Source: CALCTE01 sp045627885 (lineage in GTDB: Bacteria > Bacillota > Clostridia > Oscillospirales > CAG-272). Taken from it: DNA of 54,075 bases. Below the pieces are notes generated by a model, which did not search any database, had not been told where the DNA came from, and saw nothing but the letters and a program-made list of their open reading frames with translations. This document shows, in pieces, positions 40,404-47,881 of the stretch. The DNA is taken from NCBI GenBank assembly GCA_045627885.1, contig JAZQOM010000061.1, positions 1 to 54,075 on the forward strand, given 5' to 3'. Both the position numbers and the translations under genes were made by a program. The first letter of the stretch is position 1. Every line of letters begins with the position of its first letter.

Positions 40404-41798
40404 ATGAAAAGAACACAGATAAAAGAGCTTTTTACCGACAAAGAGAAATTCGAGGGTGCGGAGATAACCGTTGCCGGATGGGCGCGCACAATAAGAGCGA
40501 GCAACGCATTCGGATTCATCGAGCTCAATGACGGAAGCTATTTTACAAATCTTCAGGTCGTTTTCGAAGCCGATAAGCTCGAAAATTACACCGAAATAGC
40601 AAAGCAGAATGTCGGCTGTTCACTCATAGTGACGGGCAAGTTCATTCTCACGCCCGAGGCAAAACAGCCGTTTGAGATTCACGCTTCAAAGGTTGAGGTC
40701 GAGGGAGCGTCCACGCCCGACTATCCGCTTCAGAAGAAGCGCCACAGCCCCGAATTTTTGCGTGAGATAGCGCATTTGAGACCGAGAACAAACCTGTTTT
40801 CTGCGGTATTCCGCGTCCGTTCCGTATCAGCTTATGCAATTCATAAGTTCTTCCAGGAGAGGGGCTTTGTCTATGTTCACACGCCGCTCATAACGGGAAG
40901 TGACTGCGAGGGCGCGGGCGAGATGTTCCATGTCACGAGCTTTGATATGGACAATATGCCGAAGACCGAGGACGGCAAGATAGATTTTTCAAAGGACTTT
41001 TTCGGCAAGCCGACGAGCTTAACGGTATCGGGACAGCTCAACGCGGAATGCTTTGCCATGGCATTTGCTAATGTCTACACCTTCGGGCCGACCTTCAGAG
41101 CCGAGAGAAGCAATACCGCAAGACACGCCGCCGAGTTCTGGATGATGGAGCCGGAGATGGCGTTTGCCGATTTAACCGACTATATGGACACCGCCGAGGC
41201 GATGATAAAATTCGTTGTGGCGTATGTTATGGAGCACTGCAAGGCAGAGCTTGAGTTCTTCAATAAGTTCGTTGATACAGGGCTTCTCGAAAGACTCAAA
41301 AACCTTGTTGAAAGCGACTTTGTAAGACTCAGCTATACCGATGCCGTAAAGATGCTCAAGGAGTGCGGCGAAAAGTTCGATTATCCCGTAGAATGGGGTA
41401 TCGACCTGCAGACCGAGCACGAGAGATACATCACCGAGAAGATATACGGCAAGCCCGTGTTCGTAACCGACTATCCCAAGGATATAAAGGCATTCTATAT
41501 GCGACTGAACAACGACGGCAAGACCGTTGCGGCGGCGGATATGCTTGTACCTGGAGTAGGTGAGCTCATCGGCGGCTCACAGCGTGAGGAGAGACTTGAC
41601 AAGCTTGATGCGGCGATGGAGCATTTCGGACTCAAAAAAGAAGATTATTGGTGGTACACGGAGCTCAGAAAGTACGGCGGAACGAAACACGCCGGCTTCG
41701 GCTTGGGCTTTGAAAGACTCATTATGTATATCACGGGCGTACAGAACATTCGTGATGTAGAGGCATTCCCGAGAGTAACGGGCACGGCAGAATTTTAA
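40404..41798 (+). CDS. asnS: Asparaginyl-tRNA synthetase
   Basis: 464 residues, class IIb. An OB-fold anticodon domain (about 1-105) with VAGWARTIRASNAFGFIELNDGS is followed by the catalytic domain. Motif 2 is in FRAERSNTARHAAEFWMMEPE near residues 232-252. Motif 3 is GFGLGFERLIMYITG near 433-447. The AsnRS assignment over AspRS rests on length, the lack of the bacterial AspRS insertion, and adjacency to asnA. AGGAGG precedes the ATG. A hairpin terminator follows. Confidence 0.95.
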   Translation: MKRTQIKELFTDKEKFEGAEITVAGWARTIRASNAFGFIELNDGSYFTNLQVVFEADKLENYTEIAKQNVGCSLIVTGKFILTPEAKQPFEIHASKVEVEGASTPDYPLQKKRHSPEFLREIAHLRPRTNLFSAVFRVRSVSAYAIHKFFQERGFVYVHTPLITGSDCEGAGEMFHVTSFDMDNMPKTEDGKIDFSKDFFGKPTSLTVSGQLNAECFAMAFANVYTFGPTFRAERSNTARHAAEFWMMEPEMAFADLTDYMDTAEAMIKFVVAYVMEHCKAELEFFNKFVDTGLLERLKNLVESDFVRLSYTDAVKMLKECGEKFDYPVEWGIDLQTEHERYITEKIYGKPVFVTDYPKDIKAFYMRLNNDGKTVAAADMLVPGVGELIGGSQREERLDKLDAAMEHFGLKKEDYWWYTELRKYGGTKHAGFGLGFERLIMYITGVQNIRDVEAFPRVTGTAEF

Positions 41799-41805
41799 CG
41801 GCAGT

Positions 41806-41833
41806 ATGCCGCACCGTTTCGGTGCGGCATTTT
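41806..41833 (+). terminator. Terminator of asnA-asnS
   Basis: ATGCCGCACCG and CGGTGCGGCAT form an 11 bp stem with a 3-nt loop, then a short T-run. The threonine aldolase start lies 20 bp beyond, so some readthrough is possible. Confidence 0.75.
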
Positions 41834-41853
41834 CCGTATGAGAGGAGATAAAT

Positions 41854-42891
41854 ATGGATACAAGACTTGTTTTTGAAAGTGACTACACAAACGGAGCGCA
41901 TCCCGAGGTACTCGAAGCGCTTGTAAAAACCAATATGCAGAGCGCCGCATCTTACGGCGACGACGAATTTTCCGCATCAGCAAAGCAGAAGATAAGAAAA
42001 GCCTGCGATATAGCGGACGACGCGCCGATATATTTCATCGCCGGCGGCACGCAGACCAATCTTGTCGTAATTTCGTCCGTGCTCAATAATTACGAGGGCG
42101 CGGTCACCGTCGCAACGGGACACATCAACGGACACGAAGCGGGAGCAATAGAGCTTTCGGGACATAAGGTAATGACGCTTCCGCATCATACGGGCAAGCT
42201 CGACGCGGACGAGCTTGATACATTCGTCGGCACATTCTACGCCGACGCAAATCACGAGCACATGGTATTCCCCGCGCTTGTGTATATTTCGCATCCGACG
42301 GAATACGGTACACTCTATACCAAAAAGGAGCTCACCGCGATAAGAAAGACCTGCGACAAATACGGAATGAAGCTCTACCTTGACGGCGCAAGACTTGCGT
42401 ACGGACTTGCAAGCCGCACGACGGATGTCACACTTGAAGACATCGCAAAGCTCTGCGATATTTTCTATATCGGCGGCACGAAATGCGGAGCACTTGCGGG
42501 AGAGGCACTTGTATTCCCGCACGGCGACGCACCGGCGCATTTTATGACGCAGATAAAACAGCGCGGCGCACTTCTTGCAAAGGGCAGAATAACGGGCGTT
42601 CAGTTCGATGCGCTGTTTACGGACGGACTTTACTTCAATATCGGCAAAAATGCGATAGACAAGGCGGAGGCGCTCAAAGAGCTGCTTGAAAGAAAGGGTT
42701 ATCAATTCTTTATAGATTCCCCCACAAATCAGCAGTTTATCGTTGCGGAGAATAAGAAGCTCGAAGAATTTTCAAAATATGTCCGCTACGGCTTTTGGGA
42801 GAAGTACGACGACGAGCATACCGTTATCCGCCTTGCTACAAGCTGGTCGACTACCGATGAGGATATAGAAAAGCTCGCAAAATACCTGTAA
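41854..42891 (+). CDS. ltaE: Low-specificity L-threonine aldolase
   Basis: 345 residues of the PLP-dependent beta-eliminating lyase family. It cleaves threonine to glycine and acetaldehyde. Visible: GGTQTNLV near residues 64-71 (cofactor phosphate region), HLYLDGARL-like KLYLDGARLAYGL near 173-185, and the PLP lysine in YIGGTKCGALAGEA near 206-219. AGAGGAG precedes the ATG. No promoter is obvious between it and the asnS terminator. Confidence 0.9.
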   Translation: MDTRLVFESDYTNGAHPEVLEALVKTNMQSAASYGDDEFSASAKQKIRKACDIADDAPIYFIAGGTQTNLVVISSVLNNYEGAVTVATGHINGHEAGAIELSGHKVMTLPHHTGKLDADELDTFVGTFYADANHEHMVFPALVYISHPTEYGTLYTKKELTAIRKTCDKYGMKLYLDGARLAYGLASRTTDVTLEDIAKLCDIFYIGGTKCGALAGEALVFPHGDAPAHFMTQIKQRGALLAKGRITGVQFDALFTDGLYFNIGKNAIDKAEALKELLERKGYQFFIDSPTNQQFIVAENKKLEEFSKYVRYGFWEKYDDEHTVIRLATSWSTTDEDIEKLAKYL

Positions 42892-42923
42892 ATCAACAGC
42901 GGCGGACAAACGCGCCGCGCAGC

Positions 42924-42952
42924 TTGCAAAATCAAGCGGCAAGTGGTATAAT
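42924..42952 (+). promoter_or_regulatory. Promoter of the pseudouridine synthase-GNAT unit
   Basis: TTGCAA (42924-42929), a 17 bp spacer ending AAGTGG, and TATAAT (42947-42952). Transcription should start near 42959, which rules out an upstream in-frame start at 42924 for the synthase. Confidence 0.8.
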
Positions 42953-42977
42953 GCTCTCTGCAAAGGAGTTGATACGC

Positions 42978-43619
42978 TTGCCGCTTTACTATATGCTTAA
43001 TAAGCCTGCGGGGCTTATCACCGCCTGCCGCGATTCAAACCGCCCGACGGTTATGGAGTGCTTCAAAGGCGAGCTTGCCGCAAGGCTTCACCCGATAGGC
43101 AGACTTGATATCGACACTCACGGACTGCTGCTGTTCACCGACGACGGCAAAGCCGACTTCGCGCTTATGCAGCCGTCGCATCACGCCGAAAAGAGCTATT
43201 TTTTCCGTGCGATAGGCAGCCTTACGCCGAGTGACATAGACGAGCTCGAAAACGGAATGGACATCGGCGGAATTTTTACCGCAAAGGCAAGGCTCACGAA
43301 TGTAGAAAAATTCACCGTCGCGGATATAAAGGACTTCCTTCCCGAGCGGCGCAGAGCGAAATACTTAAAAAACGCAAACGGCGAAGCGTTTTCGGCGGTA
43401 CTCACCATACACGAGGGCAAGAATCACCAAGTAAAGCGAATGCTCGCTCACTGTCGGTGCAAGATAGTGTACCTTCAGCGCATATCCGTTGCGGGAATAG
43501 AGCTTGACGGCGCACTTTCGGAGGGAGAATACCGAGAGCTCACTGCCGCCGAGAGGGCGAAGATAGAACGGTATATAGAACTATACAGAGGAGAAAACGA
43601 TGGGACAAATAGCAAATAA
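42978..43619 (+). CDS. RsuA-family rRNA pseudouridine synthase without S4 domain
   Basis: 213 residues. The catalytic motif is HPIGRLDIDTHGLLLFTDDG near residues 38-57, with the nucleophilic Asp in GRLD. The later HQVKRMLAHC is the family motif III. Typical RsuA/RluB/RluF proteins carry an N-terminal S4 RNA-binding domain; here the chain starts with PLYYMLNKPAG, so that domain is absent, as in RluE. The TTG at 42978 is chosen because AAAGGAG lies 9 bases upstream and the promoter excludes earlier starts. It overlaps the GNAT gene by 20 bp. Target uridine unknown. Confidence 0.88.
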   Translation: MPLYYMLNKPAGLITACRDSNRPTVMECFKGELAARLHPIGRLDIDTHGLLLFTDDGKADFALMQPSHHAEKSYFFRAIGSLTPSDIDELENGMDIGGIFTAKARLTNVEKFTVADIKDFLPERRRAKYLKNANGEAFSAVLTIHEGKNHQVKRMLAHCRCKIVYLQRISVAGIELDGALSEGEYRELTAAERAKIERYIELYRGENDGTNSK

Positions 43620-44136
43620 AATGCTTTTCGATGCAGTAACGAGCCTTGCCGAAAGAATAAAAAGCAAAAAAGCCGCAGATGTAGCGACCGAAAGACTCAC
43701 GATACGCGTGATGACGGATTCGGAGATGGAAAAGCTCATAGCGGAGGAAAGCGACGCAGAGCTCAAAAAAGCATACGGAGAGATGCTTTCTCTTTCAAAG
43801 GAGAATCCAAAGCAGAGAAAGTGGTACGCCGCGTGGCAGATTTTGCTTTGCGACGGAACGCGCATCGGAGATTTATGCTTCAAGGGACTTAAAAAAGACG
43901 GCGCCGTCGAGATAGGCTACGGACTTCTGCCTAAGTATTTCGGCAACGGATACGCGACGGAGGCGGTACAAGCGGTGAGCGACTGGGCGCTTTCGCAAAA
44001 AGGCGTAACGCGCATAGAAGCGGAAGCCGAGGAAGATAACGCGGCGTCGCAGAGAGTGCTCGAAAAAACGGGCTTTGTCAAGACAGGAGAACTCGGCAGC
44101 GAGGGCATTCGCTTTGCCAAATCCTGCAAACGGTAA
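43600..44136 (+). CDS. GNAT-family N-acetyltransferase
   Basis: 178 residues. A helical N-terminal stretch precedes the GNAT fold (about 32-170). The acetyl-CoA loop is in LLPKYFGNGYATEAVQAV near residues 108-125, and the closing motif is EDNAASQRVLEKTGFVKTGEL near 145-165, as in RimJ/RimL-type acetyltransferases. The acceptor is unknown. GAGGAGA precedes the ATG, which lies inside the pseudouridine synthase gene, so the two are coupled. A terminator follows at 44144-44174. Confidence 0.88.
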   Translation: MGQIANKMLFDAVTSLAERIKSKKAADVATERLTIRVMTDSEMEKLIAEESDAELKKAYGEMLSLSKENPKQRKWYAAWQILLCDGTRIGDLCFKGLKKDGAVEIGYGLLPKYFGNGYATEAVQAVSDWALSQKGVTRIEAEAEEDNAASQRVLEKTGFVKTGELGSEGIRFAKSCKR

Positions 44137-44143
44137 GTATCGG

Positions 44144-44174
44144 AATCTCCCCTTTTGTCAGGGGAGATTTTTTT
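44144..44174 (+). terminator. Terminator after the GNAT gene
   Basis: AATCTCCCC and GGGGAGATT form a 9 bp stem with an 8-nt loop, followed by T7. Confidence 0.88.
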
Positions 44175-44251
44175 CGCATCTTTGTATAATCACATATATT
44201 TTCACCAACAATAGAATCGGCGATACCAAATACAAAATGAGGAGAAAATAT

Positions 44252-44920
44252 ATGTTTTCACACGAAAAGCAGCTCTTTCATCCCGTAGAGATAGAAAGGC
44301 CCAATCCGCAGTACGCGGCGCTGATGCAGGAACAGCTCGGCGGAGCAAACGGAGAGCTCAAGGCGGCGATGCAGTATATGTCGCAGAGCTTTCGCATCAA
44401 GGATGCCGAAATCAAAGACTTATTCCTTGATATTGCCGCCGAGGAGCTCGGTCATATGGAAATGGTTGCGCAGACAATAAACCTGTTAAACGGACATGAC
44501 CTTGATGTAAAATCCGTTCCGGCGGGGGAGATACAGACTCATGTTCAGCTCGGACTTGCGCCCGGACTCATCAATGCCTCGGGATATTCGTGGACGGGCG
44601 ATTATGTAACCGTAACGGGCGACCTTTGCGCCGACCTTCTTTCGGATATAGCATCGGAGGAGAGGGCGAAGGTGACATACGAATACCTCTACCGCCAGAT
44701 TGACGACAAAAAGGTAAAAGAGACAATAGATTTTCTCTTAAACAGGGAAGAAGCGCATAATGCGATGTTCCGCGAGGCATTCAACAGAGTGCAGGACACG
44801 GGCTCCAACCGCGACTTCGGAACAACAAAGGCGGCGAGAATGTATTTCAGTATGTCAGAGCCGTCCCCCGGAAACAACAGCTTCAAAAACACAAAGACAG
44901 AACCCGTCAAGTTCAAATAA
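44252..44920 (+). CDS. cotJC: CotJC-like spore coat / manganese catalase family protein
   Basis: 222 residues of the ferritin-like manganese catalase family. Metal-binding helices are visible: GELKAAMQYMSQSF near residues 29-42, EELGHMEM near 64-71 (ExxH), ERAKVTYEYL near 133-142 and REEAHNAMFREAF near 163-175. The length fits CotJC rather than longer secreted or cytosolic Mn-catalases. In Bacillus CotJC is a coat protein encoded with CotJA and CotJB; neither is next to it here. The ATG at 44252 has GAGGAG upstream. Catalase activity is possible but unproven from sequence. Confidence 0.87.
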   Translation: MFSHEKQLFHPVEIERPNPQYAALMQEQLGGANGELKAAMQYMSQSFRIKDAEIKDLFLDIAAEELGHMEMVAQTINLLNGHDLDVKSVPAGEIQTHVQLGLAPGLINASGYSWTGDYVTVTGDLCADLLSDIASEERAKVTYEYLYRQIDDKKVKETIDFLLNREEAHNAMFREAFNRVQDTGSNRDFGTTKAARMYFSMSEPSPGNNSFKNTKTEPVKFK

Positions 44921-44927
44921 GCAAAAA

Positions 44928-44959
44928 AATCGGGAATCACGATATCGTGATTCCCGATT
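44928..44959. terminator. Bidirectional terminator between cotJC and radC
   Basis: A 32 bp perfect palindrome (AATCGGGAATCACGAT followed directly by its complement). The A-run on its left gives a proper T-run for radC on the minus strand. The plus-strand tail is weak. Confidence 0.87.
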
Positions 44960-44962
44960 AAA

Positions 44963-45655
44963 TTATTCCACCGTAACAATGCTTGAGCTTTGCATTATGC
45001 TGATTATTCTGTTCTGCGCCACAATGTAATGCTCACGCATCGGAACGCCAATCGCGCTCATTATCTGATAGATTTCTCTTGTCGTCTCGATGTCCTGCGT
45101 GCTCGGATAAGGCAAGCCGTCGGGATGATTGTGCATTATCACCACCGATGCCGCTTTTCTTCGCATAGCCGGTTCGATTACGGAGCGGTAGTCGAGCGAC
45201 ACGGAGCTCACCGAGCCTCTGTGTATGAGCGCTCTTTGAATAAGCTTTTCTTTTGCGTCAAAAAGATAAATCCACACCGCTTCGTTTTCGCCCTCAAGCT
45301 TTGCGTCCGATACAAGAAGCTTGTAGAATTCGTCGCTCTTTTCCTTTATGTTTTTAATTTCCGTCTTGTCTTCACTGTAAGTTTTCAATAACTTGGGCAT
45401 CATGTTGAGCAAAATAGCCGAATGCTCACCTATGCCGTTTACTGTGCAAAGCTCATCAATGCTTGCGTCAAATACATTCGCAACGGAGCCGAAGCGTTCC
45501 ATAAGCTCCCGCGCAATCGGCTTGACATCCTTTTGCGGTATGGCATAATAGAGGATAAGCTCGAGCTCTTCTATACGGTTAAAGCCGTCAAAGCCGCATT
45601 TCAGATACCTTTCCTTAAGCCTCAAACGGTGACCGCTATTTGTGTTGTCGCGCAT
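44963..45655 (-). CDS. radC: RadC-like JAB/MPN metalloprotein
   Basis: 230 residues. An N-terminal helix-hairpin-helix part (VNGIGEHSAILL near 70-81) precedes the JAB domain. The metal motif is MHNHPDGLPYPSTQD near residues 174-188, matching HxHPxGxxxPSxxD. RadC's cellular role remains unclear despite its old link to DNA repair. AAAGGAGCGG lies just before the ATG. It follows the lipoprotein gene by 37 bp on the same strand and ends at a strong terminator. Confidence 0.92.
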   Translation of the reverse strand: MRDNTNSGHRLRLKERYLKCGFDGFNRIEELELILYYAIPQKDVKPIARELMERFGSVANVFDASIDELCTVNGIGEHSAILLNMMPKLLKTYSEDKTEIKNIKEKSDEFYKLLVSDAKLEGENEAVWIYLFDAKEKLIQRALIHRGSVSSVSLDYRSVIEPAMRRKAASVVIMHNHPDGLPYPSTQDIETTREIYQIMSAIGVPMREHYIVAQNRIISIMQSSSIVTVE

Positions 45656-45692
45656 AGTCCGCTCCTTTTAGAATGACATAATGCGGTATAAT

Positions 45693-46421
45693 TCAAGAGT
45701 TAATCTGTTTTCCGTCAATGCTTGCAAAAATTTTATCACCCTGCTCGCGTATCAGAATATGCGTATCAGCAAGGAAAGACTCATCCGAGATATCGCAAAG
45801 CCTCTCGGCATCGCTTGCTTCAAAGGAAGAATAACCGCTTCCTCCGCCACCGAAAACAATTCGGATTACATTCAAGCTTTCATCGTCGTACATAACATAT
45901 TGAGCCTTGTAACCGCTTTCGGTCGGAATATATTCGAGACTTAATGCAACAACACCGTCTTTGTATTTTTCGCAGAACATAAGCCCGCTTTTGTTGTCAA
46001 AACTGCCGGTTATTTTTTCGCGCTGACCGCCGTATGTAGTGTACTCAAACGAAAAATTACCGTCCGTAATTTTCGCATCGCAGCTGTAACAGCCCTTCGC
46101 GTTGCCGACAAATGAGCCGCCCGCACGCTCTGTATCCTGGAACAGCGCAAGCGGAAGAAATTCAATATCGGAAGACGAGAGTGAAAGAAGTCCGCCGCCC
46201 GCAGCCTGAACGAGCTCTTTTTTGTCGTAGATTTTAGTGGTAAATGACGAAAAGAGATTGGCTTTTGCTTCGACATAAGCGTTGTAGGAATCAAACGCCG
46301 GCGTTTCCGGCTTGTCGCGATTGTCGTCCGACTTGATTTTTTTGCCGTTACACGAGGCAAGAGAAAGTGACAGTATGGCGGCAAGCGACAGCGCCACAGC
46401 GAGTATAAATATTCTTTTCAT
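45693..46421 (-). CDS. Lipoprotein of unknown function
   Basis: 242 residues. The signal sequence ends in LASC (lipobox, Cys about residue 24), so the mature protein is lipid-anchored outside the membrane. The rest is polar and beta-rich, with segments such as CDAKITDGNFSFEYTTYGGQ and KSGLMFCEKYKDGVVALSLEY suggesting a small barrel. I do not recognise the family. GGAGGC precedes the ATG at 46421, and a sigma-A promoter lies about 40 bp upstream. radC is downstream and may be read through. Confidence 0.85.
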   Translation of the reverse strand: MKRIFILAVALSLAAILSLSLASCNGKKIKSDDNRDKPETPAFDSYNAYVEAKANLFSSFTTKIYDKKELVQAAGGGLLSLSSSDIEFLPLALFQDTERAGGSFVGNAKGCYSCDAKITDGNFSFEYTTYGGQREKITGSFDNKSGLMFCEKYKDGVVALSLEYIPTESGYKAQYVMYDDESLNVIRIVFGGGGSGYSSFEASDAERLCDISDESFLADTHILIREQGDKIFASIDGKQINS

Positions 46422-46459
46422 ACGGCGTATCGCCTCCGTTTTATGCTTAATATCACTCT

Positions 46460-46488
46460 ACTATACCATATTACGCGCAGGATTTCAA
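46460..46488 (-). promoter_or_regulatory. Promoter of the lipoprotein gene
   Basis: Minus-strand TTGAAA (46488-46483), a 17 bp spacer ending TATGG, and TATAGT (46465-46460). Confidence 0.75.
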
Positions 46489-46515
46489 TATTAAATCACA
46501 TTTTTGTCAAAATAC

Positions 46516-46545
46516 TTGACAAGAACGCAATATAGTGCTTATAAT
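46516..46545 (+). promoter_or_regulatory. Promoter of the T-box-pheS-pheT unit
   Basis: TTGACA (46516-46521), an 18 bp spacer, and TATAAT (46540-46545). It lies directly upstream of the T-box leader. Confidence 0.8.
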
Positions 46546-46551
46546 ATATAA

Positions 46552-46814
46552 AAATAGAATTTCGCCCATATCTAAAAAAGCCTGTGGCAAAGACGGATAT
46601 GCGCTTGTCGGCTGATACAGAGAAGCGGCTTGTTTGCTGAGAGAGCCCTCGGTCATGCACATTTTCCTTTCACTTTGTCGGAGCGTAAGCTCGGGGCATG
46701 AGGTAACTCACGGACGGCTCCGTTATCGGCTATACGAGTGTTGGCTTGCAGTCAGAAAAAGGGTGGTACCGCGGAAAAATGTTTTTCGTCCCGTTTTTAT
46801 CGGGGCGATTTTTT
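46552..46814 (+). ncRNA. T-box leader controlling pheST
   Basis: The 425 bp gap before pheS holds a T-box riboswitch. The T-box core GGGTGGTACCGCGG lies at 46761-46774 and is followed by the terminator hairpin at 46787-46807 with a T-run. The base of stem I can be drawn: GGCAAAG (46586-46592) pairs with CTTTGTC (46673-46679). Just inside it TTC-A (46669-46672) is a good specifier, a phenylalanine codon. Uncharged tRNA-Phe should stabilise the antiterminator and switch on pheST. This follows known T-box logic; the specifier call is my reading of the stem. Confidence 0.92.
46787..46814 (+). terminator. T-box attenuator terminator
   Basis: CGTCCCG and CGGGGCG form a 7 bp stem (one G-T pair) with loop TTTTTAT and tail ATTTTTTG. 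It is mutually exclusive with the antiterminator formed by the T-box core. Confidence 0.9.
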
Positions 46815-46846
46815 GTTTTAATATAGAAAAAGAAAGAGGAAAGAGA

Positions 46847-47866
46847 ATGAAAACAATGCTTGAAGGCATAAGAACACGCGCCATCGAAGAGCTTGCCGCC
46901 GTTTCGGATTTAGCGGCTCTCGACGGATTCAAGGTCAAGTTTTTGGGCAAAAAAGGCGAACTCACGGCAATACTGCGCGAAATGGGTAAGCTTCCCCCCG
47001 AGGAGCGCCCCGCCATGGGACAGCTTGCCAACAGCGTAAGAGCCGACATTGAGGCGCAGATTGAAGAAAAGAGCGCAAAGCTCAAAGCGGCGGCGGCAGG
47101 AGAGAAGCTTATCAAAGAGACACTCGATGTCACCGTTCCCGCACCGGAGCTTCCGATAGGCAAAAGACATCCGCTTGCGCTTATCCAAGAGGAGCTTGAA
47201 GATATATTTGTCGGTATGGGCTTTACGATAGCCGACGGCCCCGAGGTAGAGCTTGACTACTACAACTTCGAGGCGCTCAATATTCCGAAGTCGCACCCCG
47301 CGAGAGATACGCAGGATACCTTCTATTTCACCGACAATATTCTTCTTCGCACGCAGACATCCGGACTTCAGATAAGAACGATGCAGAACGCAAAGCCGCC
47401 TATCCGAATGATAGCGCCCGGCAGAGTATACAGAAGCGATGCCGTTGACGCAACACATAGCCCGATGTTCCATCAGCTCGAGGGACTTGTCGTAGACAAA
47501 AATATCACTATGGGCAACCTCAAAAACAGTCTCGAAACGCTTGCCAAAAAGCTTTTCGGCGACGATACGAGAATAAGACTTCGCCCGCACCACTTCCCGT
47601 TCACGGAGCCGTCTGCGGAGGTTGATGTATCGTGCTTCGTCTGCGGAGGCAAGGGCTGTTCTCTGTGCAAGGGAGAGGGCTGGATAGAGATTCTCGGCGC
47701 CGGAATGGTACATCCTCATGTTTTGGAGGAATGCGGCATCGACCCGAACGAATACTCCGGCTTTGCCTTCGGACTCGGCATAGAGAGAATTGCCATGCGC
47801 AAATTTGCCATAACGGATATGCGTCTTCTCTACGAGAACGACAGACGCTTCATCGAACAGTTCTGA
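46847..47866 (+). CDS. pheS: Phenylalanyl-tRNA synthetase alpha subunit
   Basis: 339 residues, usual length. An N-terminal coiled coil (about 1-85) binds tRNA-Phe. The class II catalytic part has GPEVELDYYNFEALNIPKSHPARDTQDTFY near residues 128-157, motif 2 in RVYRSDAVDATHSPMFHQLEG near 201-221, and motif 3 GFAFGLGIERIAMRKF near 308-323. A small CxxC pair (CFVCGGKGCSLC) near 265-276 may bind zinc. AGAGGAAAG precedes the ATG. It is governed by the T-box upstream and followed by pheT after 15 bp. Confidence 0.97.
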   Translation: MKTMLEGIRTRAIEELAAVSDLAALDGFKVKFLGKKGELTAILREMGKLPPEERPAMGQLANSVRADIEAQIEEKSAKLKAAAAGEKLIKETLDVTVPAPELPIGKRHPLALIQEELEDIFVGMGFTIADGPEVELDYYNFEALNIPKSHPARDTQDTFYFTDNILLRTQTSGLQIRTMQNAKPPIRMIAPGRVYRSDAVDATHSPMFHQLEGLVVDKNITMGNLKNSLETLAKKLFGDDTRIRLRPHHFPFTEPSAEVDVSCFVCGGKGCSLCKGEGWIEILGAGMVHPHVLEECGIDPNEYSGFAFGLGIERIAMRKFAITDMRLLYENDRRFIEQF

Positions 47867-47881
47867 GAGGGGGAGAAAGAT

